From Bubalus kerabau (Eukaryota; Chordata; Mammalia; Artiodactyla; Bovidae), in assembly GCF_029407905.1 (NCBI RefSeq), contig NC_073630.1, forward strand, positions 47,145,001-47,209,000: a stretch of DNA of 64,000 bases, written 5' to 3'. A program made the position numbers and the translations under genes. Positions 22,921-34,543 of this stretch are shown in pieces. The notes beneath the pieces were generated by a model. The model made no database searches, was not told where the DNA came from, and was given only the letters and a program-made list of their open reading frames with translations. Within the stretch, counting starts at the first letter, position 1; each line of letters starts with the position of its first letter.

Positions 22921-23585
22921 ACCTTTACCAGGCAGTGTCCTTTCTCAAACAGATAATGTACTCAGGTAACCTCCATGGTGGCAGGAATTTTTTTAAAAAT
23001 AAGTTTCATTTCCTGCTGTCTATTCCATCATTCTTCCATCACCAAGAATAGAGCTCAGTGAATAGTTGGTGCCTAATCAATGCACCTTGAATCATGACAT
23101 ATTCTCCATCTAAAACAGAAAGCTCTTTGTACACTTCCTCAAAAAAGAACTGATTCCTCTTATGACTAAGATATTTAAAAGTGCTCCTATAAGAATAATA
23201 TTCTTCATATTCAGAAAACTATAATTTAAAAAGTGATTCATTCACTGGAATTGATTTTACTTCATTCCCAACTTTTCTCTTGTTCTGTGAAGTGTATGAA
23301 AAATATTACTGAGTTGTGCTAGGATTTATTATGTTTAGAAAACATGAGGGATAGAGGGGCAGGGCAGAAGGCAATCGATATGAGGACTTCAAGACACCAC
23401 CAGGCTCCTTATACTGAGATTAGTATGTTTGGGGTCTATACTTGTGGCAGGTTGTATTTCCCAGAGGTGGCAGATTTTACTTTTCAAAATATCTTCCAAT
23501 ATACATGATTTTCTTTCACTGCAATTTTAATTTTCCTTTTATTGAGAGGTAGGGTCTCGGTTCTCTCTCTTTGAATATGAGTCTG
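22921..23585. other. Unassigned sequence
   Basis: No gene or named repeat recognised. Confidence 0.4.
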
Positions 23586-23766
23586 TGCTGTGTGCTTAGT
23601 AGCTCTGGCCCCCTGGGCTGTAGCCCACCAGACTCCTCCGTCCATGGAATTCTCCAGGCAAGAATACTGGATTGGATTGCCATTTCCTCCTCCAAGAAAT
23701 CCTGACCCAAGGATTGAACCTGCATCTCCTGCATTGGCAAGCAAATTCTTTATCCACAAGTGGGCT
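23586..23766 (-). mobile_element. Bov-tA SINE, diverged
   Basis: Antisense copy with tagcccaccagactcctccg, agaatactggattggattgc and a damaged tRNA-like head near 23740-23766. Confidence 0.85.
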
Positions 23767-23795
23767 TGTAGAAAAAATGGTGCTACATGACTTCT

Positions 23796-23989
23796 GAAAG
23801 TGAAAGTTGCTCAGTCGTGTCCGACTCTTTGCCACCCCATGGACTATACAGTCCATGGAATTCTCCAGGCCAGAATACTGGAGTGGGCAGCCTTTCCCTT
23901 CTCCAGGGGATCTTCCCAACCCAGGGATTGAACCCAAGTCTCCCACATTGCAGGAGGATTCTTTACCAGCTGAGCCACAAGGCTAGCCC
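23796..23989 (-). mobile_element. Bov-tA SINE (tA2/tA3-like)
   Basis: Antisense copy 30 bp after the previous one. It has the ggactatacagtccatgg variant block and ends gagccacaaggctagccc. The two neighbours are different subtypes, so this is independent insertion rather than duplication. Confidence 0.9.
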
Positions 23990-24237
23990 ATAAAAGCACC
24001 AAAGTTCTGTGTGGTTCTCTTGAGACACTCACCAGAGCTCTGAGAAATCCTGTTAGTAGTTTGGCTGTTTTCAAGCCACCATGCTGTGAAGAAGCCCAAT
24101 CTGGCCTTCATGAAGAGACCAAGGAGAGAATGGATGTGAAACAAAATTAAACATTGATTCATATTGAGTCATTTTTACTCAAAACTGAGTAGTATTTACT
24201 CAAAACCTGTAGTATTGTTCAGTGTCTTAGTGTTAAT
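23990..24237. other. Unassigned sequence
   Basis: Contains a short repeated tttactcaaaac string near 24174-24208; otherwise nothing recognised. Confidence 0.4.
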
Positions 24238-24371
24238 TTCTTGTTGTTGCTGTTCATTCATCCAGTTGTGTCCAACTCTTTGCGACCCCATGGACTGCAG
24301 CATGCCAGGCCTCCCTGTCCCTCACCATCTCCCGGAGTTTTCCCAAGCTCATGTTCATTGCATCGGTGATT
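24238..24371 (-). mobile_element. Short BovB 3'-end fragment
   Basis: Antisense terminus of BovB: gttgtgtccaactctttgcg, ggactgcagcatgccaggcc and ctcccggagttttcc. CTGTTCATTC occurs at 24250-24259 and 24372-24381. The first copy lies inside the expected BovB tail, so it may be coincidence rather than a TSD. Confidence 0.8.
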
Positions 24372-24381
24372 CTGTTCATTC

Positions 24382-26639
24382 CTTATTGAGTTCTTAAGAG
24401 CACTCAAATACATTTTTCTTCTTTCTTTCCTCTTTTTTCTTTCTTTCTGAAATACCTCTCCATCATCACTGTGCTTGGTCTTGGAGGAAGGGTAGGTAAA
24501 CCAAAATACTGGGGTGAGCAAGGGATTCAAGTTCCTCTCAGGACATTAAATCTTGGGCAGAGTGAAATAATTACCAAGAAATAGAGCTGATTCATCCCAT
24601 CCATCATGATGAGGTTATTAGTCAATGTTCTCCAGATCCCTGAAGTAGTTTTGGCTCTCATCCTATTCTAAAGACACTTTTGTGAACTTTCCTACAATCC
24701 TATACAAATTCCTTTTCTGCAAAATCTATCTGGCATACAATTTTTATAGATTCTTAGATAATCCAAGTTGAATTTTAAGTCTTTATATTCAGGGATTGAC
24801 AAATCTATACAAATATTGACAAAAAAAAATTTATGCTTAATCTCCAGCAGATCAGCAGATCTGGTCCAGCAGACCAGAAGATCATTTTGGTCCCTGACAC
24901 ATTTCTTACGTTTGATATTCCCTAACTAAATTGATGTTTAGAACTTCCTGGGGTCAGAACCTCCTTTTCCTCTATTTTTATTGTATCATAAATTTTGTAG
25001 TATTCTGTTTGCAAATAAGTGCACATTCCTTAGAAAACTTAGGAACTAATGATAAACCAAATGAAGCATAAAAAAAGAAGAAATTGAATTTCTCCAAATA
25101 TTACTAAAGGACATACAATTACAAATTAGAAGATGCCTAATTTGAACTAATTTAGATAAGAAAGAAATTTATTTGCAAATAAGCATATAACCAAATATAA
25201 AACCAGATATATAACCAATTTGGTTTTATAAACATATAGCCAAATTTCAGCAGGGCAAGGATGATGTTGTTCTCAGGGATGACTGAGTCCAGTCATTCCA
25301 TCTTCATCAATACTTATCTAAGGAGCTGTTGTACTACATCATACATCACAACTTGGGGGTAGAAAGACTTAATTACAGGCAATTTCAGGCTGAGTCCAGC
25401 ACCAATGCATATAGGTGACCTCCGAGCAAGAAATATGTTACCTAGCTGATTTTTAGCTTTTATCTATAAGCTATAATTTTCAAAAGGTTCTACAAATTTC
25501 TTTCCGAGTGTGAGGCAACCTGATCAACCCATATAAACTAGTCAGCATGAAGCAATCAGTTGTGTCCCCCTCAGTCACTTCCTGTTGTACGGTTAGTTAA
25601 ATATTTGACTCTTCAGTATTGACATGTGGACTCCAACCCCAATTCTACTGCCATGAAAGATGACTCCATGATCATCCTCACTGTGTCACTGGAAGTAACA
25701 ATCTACCTATGTTTGGCTGCTAAATTCACATGATAATTCAGAAGTCTTTAGCATTCATAGTACAGAAAAGTTACCACCTACAATTAATCCAAAGGCTTCT
25801 CATTTCATAAGGAGGGAGAAAATGTTTATATATTAAATACCTACTGTTTGTCTTATACTTGGTTATTTTCTGAATACATTTCTCAGTCCTTTCCCTCAAC
25901 AGTATGAACATTCCTAATCAGGTTCAGAGACTGCCCCAGGTATATATTAGAAGTGATCACAACACCTCCATTCTTGGGCAAGGGCCAAAGTCTTCTATTA
26001 TAGCTGTTGGGGTTTTAGAGGATCAAAACATAACAAGTCTATTTCTCATCGAGATTTGGAACGAATTAATAGATAGACAAAAGAAATTGGGAATCAAATT
26101 GTTAGCTTCATTGATTGGAGGACTTGGCTGAGATTTGCAAACAAATAGAATTCTGTGGCTCTCTTTCCCATGCTCATCCTTTCATAGTCTGCTTGGTTTA
26201 AATGTTGAGTCAGCCTAGCTGAGGAACAGTGCCCACAAACAACTGATACATATACCTGCCTAAGACAGTTGCTTCAAAATGTCTTGGGGCAACAGGAAAG
26301 AAAGCAGAACAACTCCCCTGTATTTAAATTAATAATTGCCTCTGTGTGTGTGTATTTTCTTTTGTCATTCTCTCTCTTTACAACCAATACCTATTTTCCT
26401 TTTCATTAATTTTTTCTTCAACTTTCACTACAATTATCCAATACCAGTGAGCTTTCTAATCCATTGACTATGAGATTTCTCTTGTCCATTACCCACCTTC
26501 CATTCTTACATCCTAATTTACCCTCATTTCCATAGGTTGGAATAATAATTATTTGCAAAAAGTACTCTTAATATGCCTGTTCATGGGGAACTCTATATTT
26601 TGTAATAACCTATATAGGAAAGGAAGCTTAAATAGAATG
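24382..26639. other. Unassigned sequence, no gene seen
   Basis: About 2.2 kb. A pyrimidine-rich patch at 24412-24448 and A-rich patches near 25070. The 75-codon plus frame at 25904-26131 has no recognised domain, and there is no flanking splice or promoter context I can support. Confidence 0.4.
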
Positions 26640-26691
26640 ACTATATTTATATATAAATATGTATAATATATGTGTATATATAAAACTTAAT

Positions 26692-26764
26692 CTCTATGCT
26701 GTATACCTGACACTAATGCAGCATTGTATATCAACTATACTCCAATAAAATGTTAAAAAAACAA
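26692..26764 (+). mobile_element. Old L1 3' terminus
   Basis: ctgtatacctgacactaatg followed by ttgtatatcaactatactcc and an aataaaatgttaaaaaaac tail: the end of a ruminant/cetartiodactyl L1. A TA-rich tract precedes it at 26640-26690. Confidence 0.65.
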
Positions 26765-26959
26765 CACAACATCCATAAAAAGTATGAAATTTTGCCATTT
26801 ACAACAACATGGATAAACTTGGAGGGCATTATGCTAACTGAGATAAGTCAGACAAAGACAAATACTGTATGACATCTGTAATTTGTGAAATATAAAAATT
26901 TGCCAAACTGGTGGATATAGCAAAGGAAACATATTCACAGATTATGAGAAAAAACTACT

Positions 26960-27170
26960 GGGTCTCTTGTGGCTCAGAGTCTTCCTGCAATTCAGGAGAC
27001 CCAGGTTCTATCCCTGGGTCAGGAAGATCCCCTGGAAAAGGGAACAGCTACCCACTCCAGTATTCTTGCCTGGAGAATTCCATGGCCAGAGGAGCCTAGT
27101 GGGCTACAGTCCATGAGGTCGCAAAGAGTCAGACACAACTGAGTGACTAACAATTCCAATTCCAATTCCC
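26960..27170 (+). mobile_element. Bov-tA SINE with CAATTC tail
   Basis: Sense copy from gggtctcttgtggctcagag to gagtgactaa, followed by a (CAATTC)-type tail of about three units at 27150-27170. ACTGG at 26957-26961 and 27171-27175 is a weak candidate TSD. Confidence 0.9.
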
Positions 27171-27315
27171 ACTGGTGAGAAGAAATTAAGAAGGGGCAAG
27201 ATAAGGGTTAGAGATTATGAGGTATAAACTTCTATGTGTCAAATAGGTAAGTTACACAGATATATTGTACTGTACAGGACAAGGAATATAGTCAGTATTT
27301 TATAACTATAAATGG

Positions 27316-27519
27316 GGCTTCCCTGGTAGCTTAGTCGGTAAAGAATCTGCAGTGCAGGAGACCTGGGTTCAATCCCTGGGTCAGGAAGATCCCCTGGAAA
27401 AGGAAATGGAACCTACTCCAGTATTCTTGCCTGGAAAATCCCGCAGACAGAGGAGCCTGGCTGGCTACAGTCCATGAGGTCACAAGAGTCAGACATGACT
27501 TAGCAAGTAAATCACCACC
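27316..27519 (+). mobile_element. Bov-tA SINE with 8-bp TSD
   Basis: Sense copy, ggcttccctggtagcttagt head. ATAAATGG is at 27308-27315 and 27520-27527. Inserted in the same L1 3' end as the preceding SINE. Confidence 0.92.
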
Positions 27520-27639
27520 ATAAATGGAGTATAACCTGTAAAATCATGAATCAGTGTTTTACATGTGAAATTTATATGATGTACATTAATTATATTCAAT
27601 AATAAATATGTAAATAAATGAAAAGACTGGGCATTGGCT

Positions 27640-28070
27640 GAATTCAATGCTCACAGTATCCTTATGCTGAAATCAAGTTGTCATCTGGACTGTGTTGTTC
27701 TCTGGAGGCTCAGCTGTGGAAGGACCCACTTAGAGGCTCCCTCACGTTTCTGGCTGAATTTTTTTTTCTTATGGCTGTAGACTTATGGAACTTCATTCTT
27801 CAAAGTGAACAAAAGAGAGTTTCTGCTGTCTAAAGTTTCTATCTTCAGGGAAGGCTTGGCTACACTTTTAAAGGCCTTACTTGACTAGGTGAGGCCTGTC
27901 TAGGATAATGTCTCTTGGATTAACTTAAATACACATGGTTAGGGATCTTAATTAAACATCCACAAAATTCCTTAATTACTTCTATGTTTTATTGGTTAGA
28001 AGTCAAAAGGAAGGTATTATATATGAGACTTCAAGAGATCAGTTTGTGTCTACACAGGCCTCTCAAAGCC
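27640..28070 (-). mobile_element. Possible MaLR-type LTR relic
   Basis: The order tggaggctcagctgtggaag, ggctccctcacgtttctggc and ttttattggttagaagtc resembles a common mammalian MaLR LTR read antisense. Heavily decayed; family uncertain. Confidence 0.4.
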
Positions 28071-28984
28071 CCAGTTCTTATTTATATTGGTTCAACTTAA
28101 CCCTCTACTAACCCTGTTCCTGAACTCAAACATACAAATACTATCATTTGAAAAAAAAAAAAAATCACATATTTGGCTGTTTGGTCAGTCTTCAAACACA
28201 TGGAAATAAATCTTAAGTGGCTTTTTAACACTGGATGTACTTCACTAGAAAACTCTCTCTCATTTCTGGGAAGCTATTGTCACATCTTTGACTCTTCACC
28301 ACTGGCCAATGACAGAGCTTTATACTCCAAAGAGAAGTACCTCATCCTTCTACTATCAAGTCTACCAACTCCCCATTTTGTGTACCCACTCTGCCCTTTA
28401 TTCTGTCTCTGCTTCTACTTAAGACCAACACTTTCCCTTAATCTTTTCCTCGTGGATTGCTGTCTCAAGGAATTCATGCTGTCATGATTCTTTTTTTACC
28501 CCCCTTGTTGTGTCACTTCATCTCCTTCCTTTAAAAAAAAAAAATCTTAAAACACAGTCTCTTAGTCGTGGCTTGCAGGTTCTTAATTGCAACACTGAAA
28601 GAGCCTGCATATTGCAACTAAGATTTATTGCATCCAAATTTAAAAAAAAAAAAAACCTCCAAGAACAACCTCTGAAATTTTTCAATAAAACTACGATTCC
28701 ATAAATTTAAAAAATTATTAAAATGAAATCAAATAATTATTATTAATAATTAAAGAATTATCAAAATGAAAGCAAAACAATATTTTTTTTGTTTTCTTTG
28801 TCTCCAGATCTTCTGACTGCCTTTCAATTCTATGCTTCCTTTCACCCCAGAGCTCCTTAGGAGTTGTTTCTGTTAACTCTCTGGACATTCTCAACACTCA
28901 TTTTTTCCCTCAGTTCCTCTTGATCTGTTGCCATTTCATCAGGGACATCATTGACTTTTCTTCCTACTGTAAGCAATATTCAGT
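28071..28984. other. Unassigned sequence with A-runs
   Basis: Contains A-tracts at 28150-28164, 28532-28543 and 28641-28655. The 104-codon plus frame 28173-28487 is leucine/cysteine-rich and has no recognised motif. Pyrimidine-rich composition hints at decayed L2, but I cannot support it. Confidence 0.35.
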
Positions 28985-29206
28985 TCCTCATGCTGTTGTT
29001 AAGTCTTGTCCAACTCTTTGCGACCCCATGGAGTGTAGCCCACTAGGTACCTCTGTCAGTGGGATTTCCCAGGCAAGAATATTGGAGTGGGTTGCCATTT
29101 CTTTCTCCTGGGGATATTCCGAGCCCTTGGATAGAACTCATGTCTCCTGCACATATCTTGTAAATTTCAGGTAGATTCTTTACCACTGAGCCACCAGGGA
29201 AGTCCC
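28985..29206 (-). mobile_element. Bov-tA SINE
   Basis: Antisense copy: ttgttaagtcttgtccaact tail, ggagtgtagcccactaggta body, and ctgagccaccagggaagtcc head. It carries a small internal expansion near 29155. Confidence 0.9.
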
Positions 29207-29727
29207 AGGTCCTCCATCATTTAGAGGAGCCAGCAAAGAAGACTAAAAAAGAGAGAGCTACAAAGTGTGAGAGGAAAAAAAAAAAAACCACTAGAGTCTA
29301 TGGTGCCACTGAATCCCAGAGGAGAAGGGTATATAAGAAGAAGGGAGTGGTTAATTGGAGATAATTACAAGGACTCCACCTTTCCTATGCAGAGGACATG
29401 CATTCAATCCAGTGTATCAACCAGGGATTTTAAGAGATTTGCCAGTTTTGTTACATAATCCAGATACATACAGTCTATACTTATACTCTGCCTCTCCAGA
29501 GTTCCTTTGGTTGTCCCCTTCTATGAAGCACCCAAATTCCTTGGTTCTACTTACTGTCTTTGAATGCCACCCTTCCCATGACTCCTCACATTATTAGAGC
29601 ATTTGCACTCATTGTATTTGATTTCTCCAAATTTGCTTACTTACACCCATTCCAATGTTCAACAAAGTTCAATCCAGTTGCTATGTGAAAGCGATTCTCC
29701 CTCCTTAGAAGGCACTGGTGAAGGGGA
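29207..29727. other. Unassigned sequence, possible decayed CHR SINE
   Basis: An A-run lies at 29275-29287. The block gactccacctttcctatgca near 29370 resembles a CHR-type SINE like the one at 44800, but it decays quickly and I do not call it. Confidence 0.35.
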
Positions 29728-29735
29728 TAATTTTT
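29728..29735. repeat. TSD of the full-length L1, left copy
   Basis: TAATTTTT, repeated at 44435-44442 beyond the L1 5' end. The T-rich sequence next to it is the complement of the L1 poly-A tail. Confidence 0.6.
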
Positions 29736-30333
29736 TTAATTTATTTTTTTATTGAAGGACAATTGCTTTACAGACTTTTGCTGTTTTCTGTCAAACCTCA
29801 ACATGAATAAGCCATAGGTATACATATATCCCCTCCCTTTTGAATCTCTCTCCCATCTCCTGCCTCATCCCACCCTTCTAGATGGATACAGAGCCCCTGT
29901 TTGAGTTTCCTGAGCCATACAGCAAATTCCCATTGGCTATCTATTTTAGATACTGTAATGTAAGTTTCCATGTTACTCTTTTCAAACATCTCACCCTCTC
30001 CTTCCCCCTCCCCATGTCCATAAGTCTATTCTCTATGTCTGCTTCTCCATTGCTGCCCAGTACATAAATTCTTCAGTACCATTTTTCTACGTTCCATACA
30101 TGTGCATTAGAATATGGTATTTATCTTTCTTTGTGACTCACTTCACTCTATATAATAGGTTGTAGGCTCATGTACTTCATCAGAACTGACTCAAATGCAC
30201 TCCTTTTTATGGCTGAGTAATATTCCATTGTGTATATGTATTACAACTTCTTTATCCAATCATCTGTTGATGGGCATCTAGATTGCTTCCATATTCTACC
30301 TATTGTAAATAGTGCTGCCATGAACAATGGGAT

Positions 30334-30470
30334 CAGATCAGATCAGTCGCTTAGTCATGTCCGACTCTTTGCGACCCCATGAATCACAGCACGCCAGGCC
30401 TCCCTGTCCATCACCAATTCCCGAAGTTCACTGAGACTCACGTCCGAGTCAGTGATGCCATCCAGCCATC
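30334..30470 (-). mobile_element. 137-bp BovB 3' end nested in L1
   Basis: A SINE-sized BovB terminus with a GATCA/TTCAG-type tail at 30334-30346, then gtcatgtccgactctttgcg and the accaattcccgaagttc block. A perfect 13-bp TSD, TGAACAATGGGAT, occurs at 30321-30333 and 30471-30483. The L1 text reads continuously across the site. Confidence 0.95.
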
Positions 30471-30786
30471 TGAACAATGGGATACATGTGTCTTTTTCAA
30501 TTTTGGTTTCTTCTGGGTATGTGCCTAGGAGTGGGGTTGCTGAGTCATATAGTGATTCTATTCCTAGTGTTTTAAGGAATCTCCATACCTTCTTCCATAG
30601 TGGCTGCATCAATTTACATTCCTTCCAACAGTGCAAGAGTCCACACCCTCTCCAGCATTTATTGTTTGCAGAGTTTTTGATGATGGTCACTCTGACTGGT
30701 TTGAAGTGATATCTCATAGTAGTTTTGATTTGCATTTCTCTAATAATGAGTGATGTTGAGCATCTTTTCATGTGTTTGTTAGCCAT
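30355..30786 (-). pseudogene. Chimeric frame: L1 ORF2 C-terminus plus BovB C-terminus
   Basis: A 143-codon minus frame. Residues 1 to about 105 are L1 ORF2 C-terminal sequence: MANKHMKRCSTSLIIREMQ, then the cysteine-rich CWRGCG...LLHCWKEC region, which is missing a few residues compared with the copy at 59300. The frame then enters the BovB fragment at 30470 and continues as RWLDGITDSDVSLSELRELV to VAKSRT. Both elements lie on the same strand here, so the insertion created an in-frame fusion by chance. There is no evidence of expression. Confidence 0.75.
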
Positions 30787-31570
30787 CTGTATGTTTTCTT
30801 TGGAGAAATGTCTATTTAGGTTGTTAACCCACTTTTTGATTGGGTTGTTTGTTTTTCTACCAGTTGTATGAGTTGTATGAGTTCTTTATATATTTTGGAA
30901 ATTAATCCTTTGGCAGTTGTTTCACTTGCTATAATTTTCTCCCATTCTGAGGGTTGTCTTTTTCCCTTGCTTATAGTTTTCTTTGCTGTGCAAAAGCTTT
31001 TGGTTTAACCAGTTCCCACTTGTTTACTTTTGTTTTTATTCTATTACTCTAGGAGGTGGGTCATAGAGTATCTTGCTTTGATTTACATCATCAAGTGTTC
31101 TGCCTATATTTTCCTCTAAGAATTTTATAGTTTCTGGTCTTACATTTAAGTCTTTAATCCATTTTGAGTTTATCTTTGTGTATGGTGTTAGGAAGTGTTT
31201 TAATTTCATTCTTTTACATGTATCTGTCCAGTTTTCCCAGCACCATTTATTGAAGAGGCTTTCTTTGCCCAATTGTATATTCTTGTCCCCTTGTCAAAAA
31301 TAAGGTGCCCAAATGTGCATGGGTTTATTTCTGGGCTTTCTGTCTTGTTCCATTGGTCTATATTTCCATTTTTTGTGTCAGTACCATGCTGTCTTGATGA
31401 CTATAGCTTTATAGTATAATCTGAAGTCAGGAAGATTTATTCCTCCAGCTCCATTCTTCTTTCTCAAGACTGCTTTGGCTATTTGGGGTCTTTTGTGTTC
31501 CCATATGAATTGTGAAATTTTTTGTTCTAGGTCTGTGAAAAATACCATTGGTAATTTGATAGGGATCACA

Positions 31571-31578
31571 TTGAATCT
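31571..31578. repeat. TSD of the long BovB, left copy
   Basis: TTGAATCT, matched at 35300-35307. In other L1 copies the corresponding text is continuous (cattgaatctataaattgc), which fits an insertion here. Confidence 0.75.
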
Positions 31579-31878
31579 TCAACATGGAGTAGCTCCTCTT
31601 GGCCCTCCTGCACTGCGCAGCCACTGCTCCTTGGACATTCAAGGTCAGGAGGGGCAGCAGTGAGGATATTCCCCTCATCCAAGGTAAAGAGCAACAGCTG
31701 CACTTTGCTGGAGCAGCCGTGAAGAGATAGCCCACGTCCAAGGTAAGAGAAACCCAAGTAAGATGGTAGGTGTTGCGAGAGGTCATCAGAGGGCAGACAC
31801 ACTGAAACCATAATCACAGAAAACTAGTCAATCTAATCACATGGACCACAGCCTTGTCTAACTCAATGAAACTAAGCC

Positions 31879-32746
31879 ATGCCATGTGGGGCCACCCAAG
31901 ACGGGTGGGTCATGGTGGAGAGGTCTGACAGAATGTGGTCCACTGGAGAAGGGAATGGCAAACCACTTCAGTATTCTTGCCTTGAGAACCCCATGAACAG
32001 TATGAAAAGGCAAAATGATAGGATAATGAAAGAGGAACTCCCCAGGTCGGTAGGTACCCAATATGCTACTGGAGATCAGTGGAGAAATAACTCCAGAAAG
32101 AATGAAGGGATGGAGCCAAAGCAAAAACAATACCCAGTTGTGGATGTGACTGGTGATAGAAGCAAGGTCCGATGCTGTAAAGAGCAATATTGCATAGGAA
32201 CCTGGAATGTTAGGTCCATGAATCAAGGCAAATTGGAAGTGGTCAAACAAGAGATGGCAAGAGTGAATGTAGACATTCTAGGAATCAGCAAAGTAAAATG
32301 GACTGGAGTGGGTGACTTTAACTCAGATGACCATTATATCTACTACTGTGGGCAGGAATCCCTTAGAAGAAATGGAGTAGTCATCATGGTCAACAAAAGA
32401 GTTCAAAATGCAGTACTTGGATGCAATCTCAAAAACCGACAGAATGATCTCTGTTCATTTCCAAGGCAAACCATGCAATATCACAGTAATCCAAGTCTAT
32501 ACCCCAACCAGTAATGCTGAAGAAGCTGAGGTTGAAAGGTTCTATGAAGACCTACAAGACCTTTTAGAACTAACACCCAAAAAAGATGTCCTTTTCATTA
32601 TAGGGGACTGGAATGCAAAAGTAGGAAGTCAAGAAACGCCTGGAGTAACAGGCAAATTTGGTCTTGGAATACAGAATGAAGCAGGGCAAAGGCTAATAGA
32701 GTTTTGCCAAGAGAATGCACTGGTCATAACAAACACCTTCTTCTAA
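31879..32746 (+). pseudogene. BovB N-terminal AP endonuclease, frameshifted
   Basis: Two overlapping frames (31879-32514 and 32408-32746) together cover the endonuclease. The first contains GTWNVRSM at 32197-32220, the N-terminal motif of exonuclease/endonuclease/phosphatase enzymes, and LGISKVKWTG. A one-base insertion near 32435 shifts the frame. The second continues with ITVIQVYTPTSNAEEAEVE and IIGDWNAKVG at about 32598-32627, which includes the conserved D-x-N pair. It ends at a premature TAA at 32744. The 5' part of the first frame is probably untranslated sequence. Role: nicks target DNA for reverse transcription. Not functional here. Confidence 0.88.
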
Positions 32747-33039
32747 CAACACAAGAGAAGACTCTACACATGGACATCACCAGATGGTCAACACCGAAAT
32801 CAGATTGATTATATTCTTTGCAGCCAAAGATGGAGAAGCTCTATAGAGTCAGCAAAAAACAAGACCGGGAGCTGACTGTGGCTCAAATCATGAACTCCTT
32901 ATTGCCAAATTCAGACTGAAATTGAAGAAAGTAGGGAAAACCACTAGACCATTCAGGTATGACCTAAATCAAATCCCTTATGATTATACAGTGGAAGTGA
33001 GAAATAGATTTAAGGGACAAGATCTGATAGATAGATAGA

Positions 33040-33474
33040 GTGCCTGATGAACTGTGGATGGAGGTTTGTGACATTGTACATGAGAAAGGGATCAAGACCA
33101 TCCTCATGGAAAAGAAATGCAAAAAGGCAAATTGGCTGTCTGGGGAGGCCTTACAAAGAGCTGTGAAAAGAAAAGAAGAGAAAAGCAAAGGAGAAAAGGA
33201 AAGATATAAGCATCTGAATGCAGAGTTCCAAAGAATAGCAAGAAGAGATAAGAAAGCCTTCCTCAGCAATCAATGCAAAGAAATAGAGGAAAAAAACAGA
33301 CTGGGAAATACTAGAGATCTCTTCAAGAAAATTAGAGATACCAAGGGAATATTTCATGCAAAGATGGGCTCGATAAAAGACAGAAATGGTATGGACCTAA
33401 CAGAAGCAGAAGATATTAAGAAGAGGTGGCAAGAATACACAGAAGATCTGTACAAAAAGGATCTTCACGACTAA
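33040..33474 (+). pseudogene. BovB linker between endonuclease and RT
   Basis: A 144-codon lysine- and glutamate-rich frame (ERYKHLNAEFQRIARRDKKA, then KIRDTKGIFHAKMG and KRWQEYTEDLYKKDLHD). It is the basic linker that precedes the RT in BovB. A stop at 33472 and an ATAGA-type repeat expansion near 33025 break it from the flanking parts. Confidence 0.8.
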
Positions 33475-33489
33475 GATAATCACGATGGT

Positions 33490-34542
33490 GTGATCACTCA
33501 TCTAGAGCCAGACATCCTGGAATGTGAAGTCAAGTGGGCCTTAGAAAGCATCACAACAAACAAAGCTAGTGGAGGTGATGGAATTCCAGTTGAGCTATTC
33601 CAAATCCTGAAAGATGATACTGTGAAAGTGTTGCACTCAATATGCCAGCAAATTTGGAAAACTCAGCAGTGGCCACAGGACTGGAAAAGGTCAGTTTTCA
33701 TTCCAATCCCAAAGAAAGGCAATGCCAAAGAATGCTCAAACTACCGCGCAATCTCACACGCTAGTAAAGTAATGCTCAAAATTCTCCAAGCCAGGCTACA
33801 GCAATATGTGAACTGTGACCTTCCAGAAATTCAAGCTGGTTTTAGAAAAGGCAGAGGAACCAGAGATCAAATTGTCAACATCCACTGGATCATGGAAAAA
33901 GCAAGAGAGTTCCAGAAAAACATCTATTTCTGTTTTATTGACTATGCCAAAGCCTTTGACTGTGTGGATCACAATAAACTGTGGGAAATTCTGAAAGGGA
34001 TGGGAATACCAGACCACCCAACCTGCCTCTTGAGAAATTTGTATGCAGGTCAGGAAGCAACACTTAGAACTGGACATAGAACAACAGACTGGTTCCAAAT
34101 AGGAAAAGAAGTACGTCAAGGCTGTATATTGTCACCCTGCTTATTTAGCTTATATTCAGAGTACATCATGAGAAACGCTGGCCTGGAAGAAGCACAAGCT
34201 GGGATCAAGATTGCCGGGAGAAATATCAATAACCTCAGATATGCAGATGACACCACCCTTATGGCAGAAAGTGAAGAGGAACTAAGCAACCTCTTGATGA
34301 AAGTGAAAGAGGAAAGTGAAAAAGTTGGCTTAAAGCTCAGCATTCAGAAAACGAAGATCATGGCATCTGGTCCCATCACTTCATGGGAAATAGATGAGGA
34401 AACAGTGGAAACAGTGTTAGACTTTATTTTGGGGGGCTCCAAAATCACTGCAGGTGGTGATTGCAGCCATGAAATTAAAAGACGCTTACTCCTTGGAAGA
34501 AAAGTTATGACCCACCTAGACAGCTATGACCCACCTAGATAG
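33490..34542 (+). pseudogene. BovB reverse transcriptase domain, 350 codons
   Basis: The longest BovB RT frame in the window. RT blocks in order are ASGGDGIPVELFQ near residue 27, WKRSVFIPIPKKGN near residue 65, motif A FCFIDYAKAFDCVDH near residue 145, GKEVRQGCILSPCLFSLY (motif B) near residue 205, and the catalytic YADD at 34240-34251 (residues 251-254), followed by thumb sequence LKLSIQKTKIM. Three codons are missing after NYRAIS near 33755, a position where the family normally has an extra ALI-like stretch. It ends prematurely within a 19-bp duplication before the BOV-A2. It encodes the polymerase used for target-primed reverse transcription; the active site is intact but the protein is not. 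Confidence 0.9.
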
Positions 34543-34543
34543 T
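34506..34543. repeat. 19-bp tandem duplication beside a BOV-A2
   Basis: tatgacccacctagacagc at 34506-34524 and tatgacccacctagatagt at 34525-34543. It differs at two or three bases and directly precedes the SINE. Other BovB copies here have the unit once. Confidence 0.85.

Larger units (their letters stand above)
26771..27610 (+). mobile_element. L1 3' UTR fragment split by two SINEs
   Basis: Sense L1 3' end. Blocks in order are catccataaaaagtatgaaa, acaacatggataaacttgga, gacaaatactgtatgacatc, then after the first SINE ggttagagattatgaggtat, acaggacaaggaatatagtc, and after the second SINE ataaatggagtataacctgt. The continuity across both SINEs proves they inserted into this L1. Confidence 0.75.

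Noticed and set aside
24250..24381. 10-bp direct repeat CTGTTCATTC as a TSD of the short BovB end
   Set aside because: The left copy overlaps where the BovB tail normally lies, so the match may be coincidental.
25904..26131. A 75-codon frame that might be a small gene or exon
   Set aside because: No domain, no Kozak or splice context that I can support, and similar length frames occur by chance in this window.
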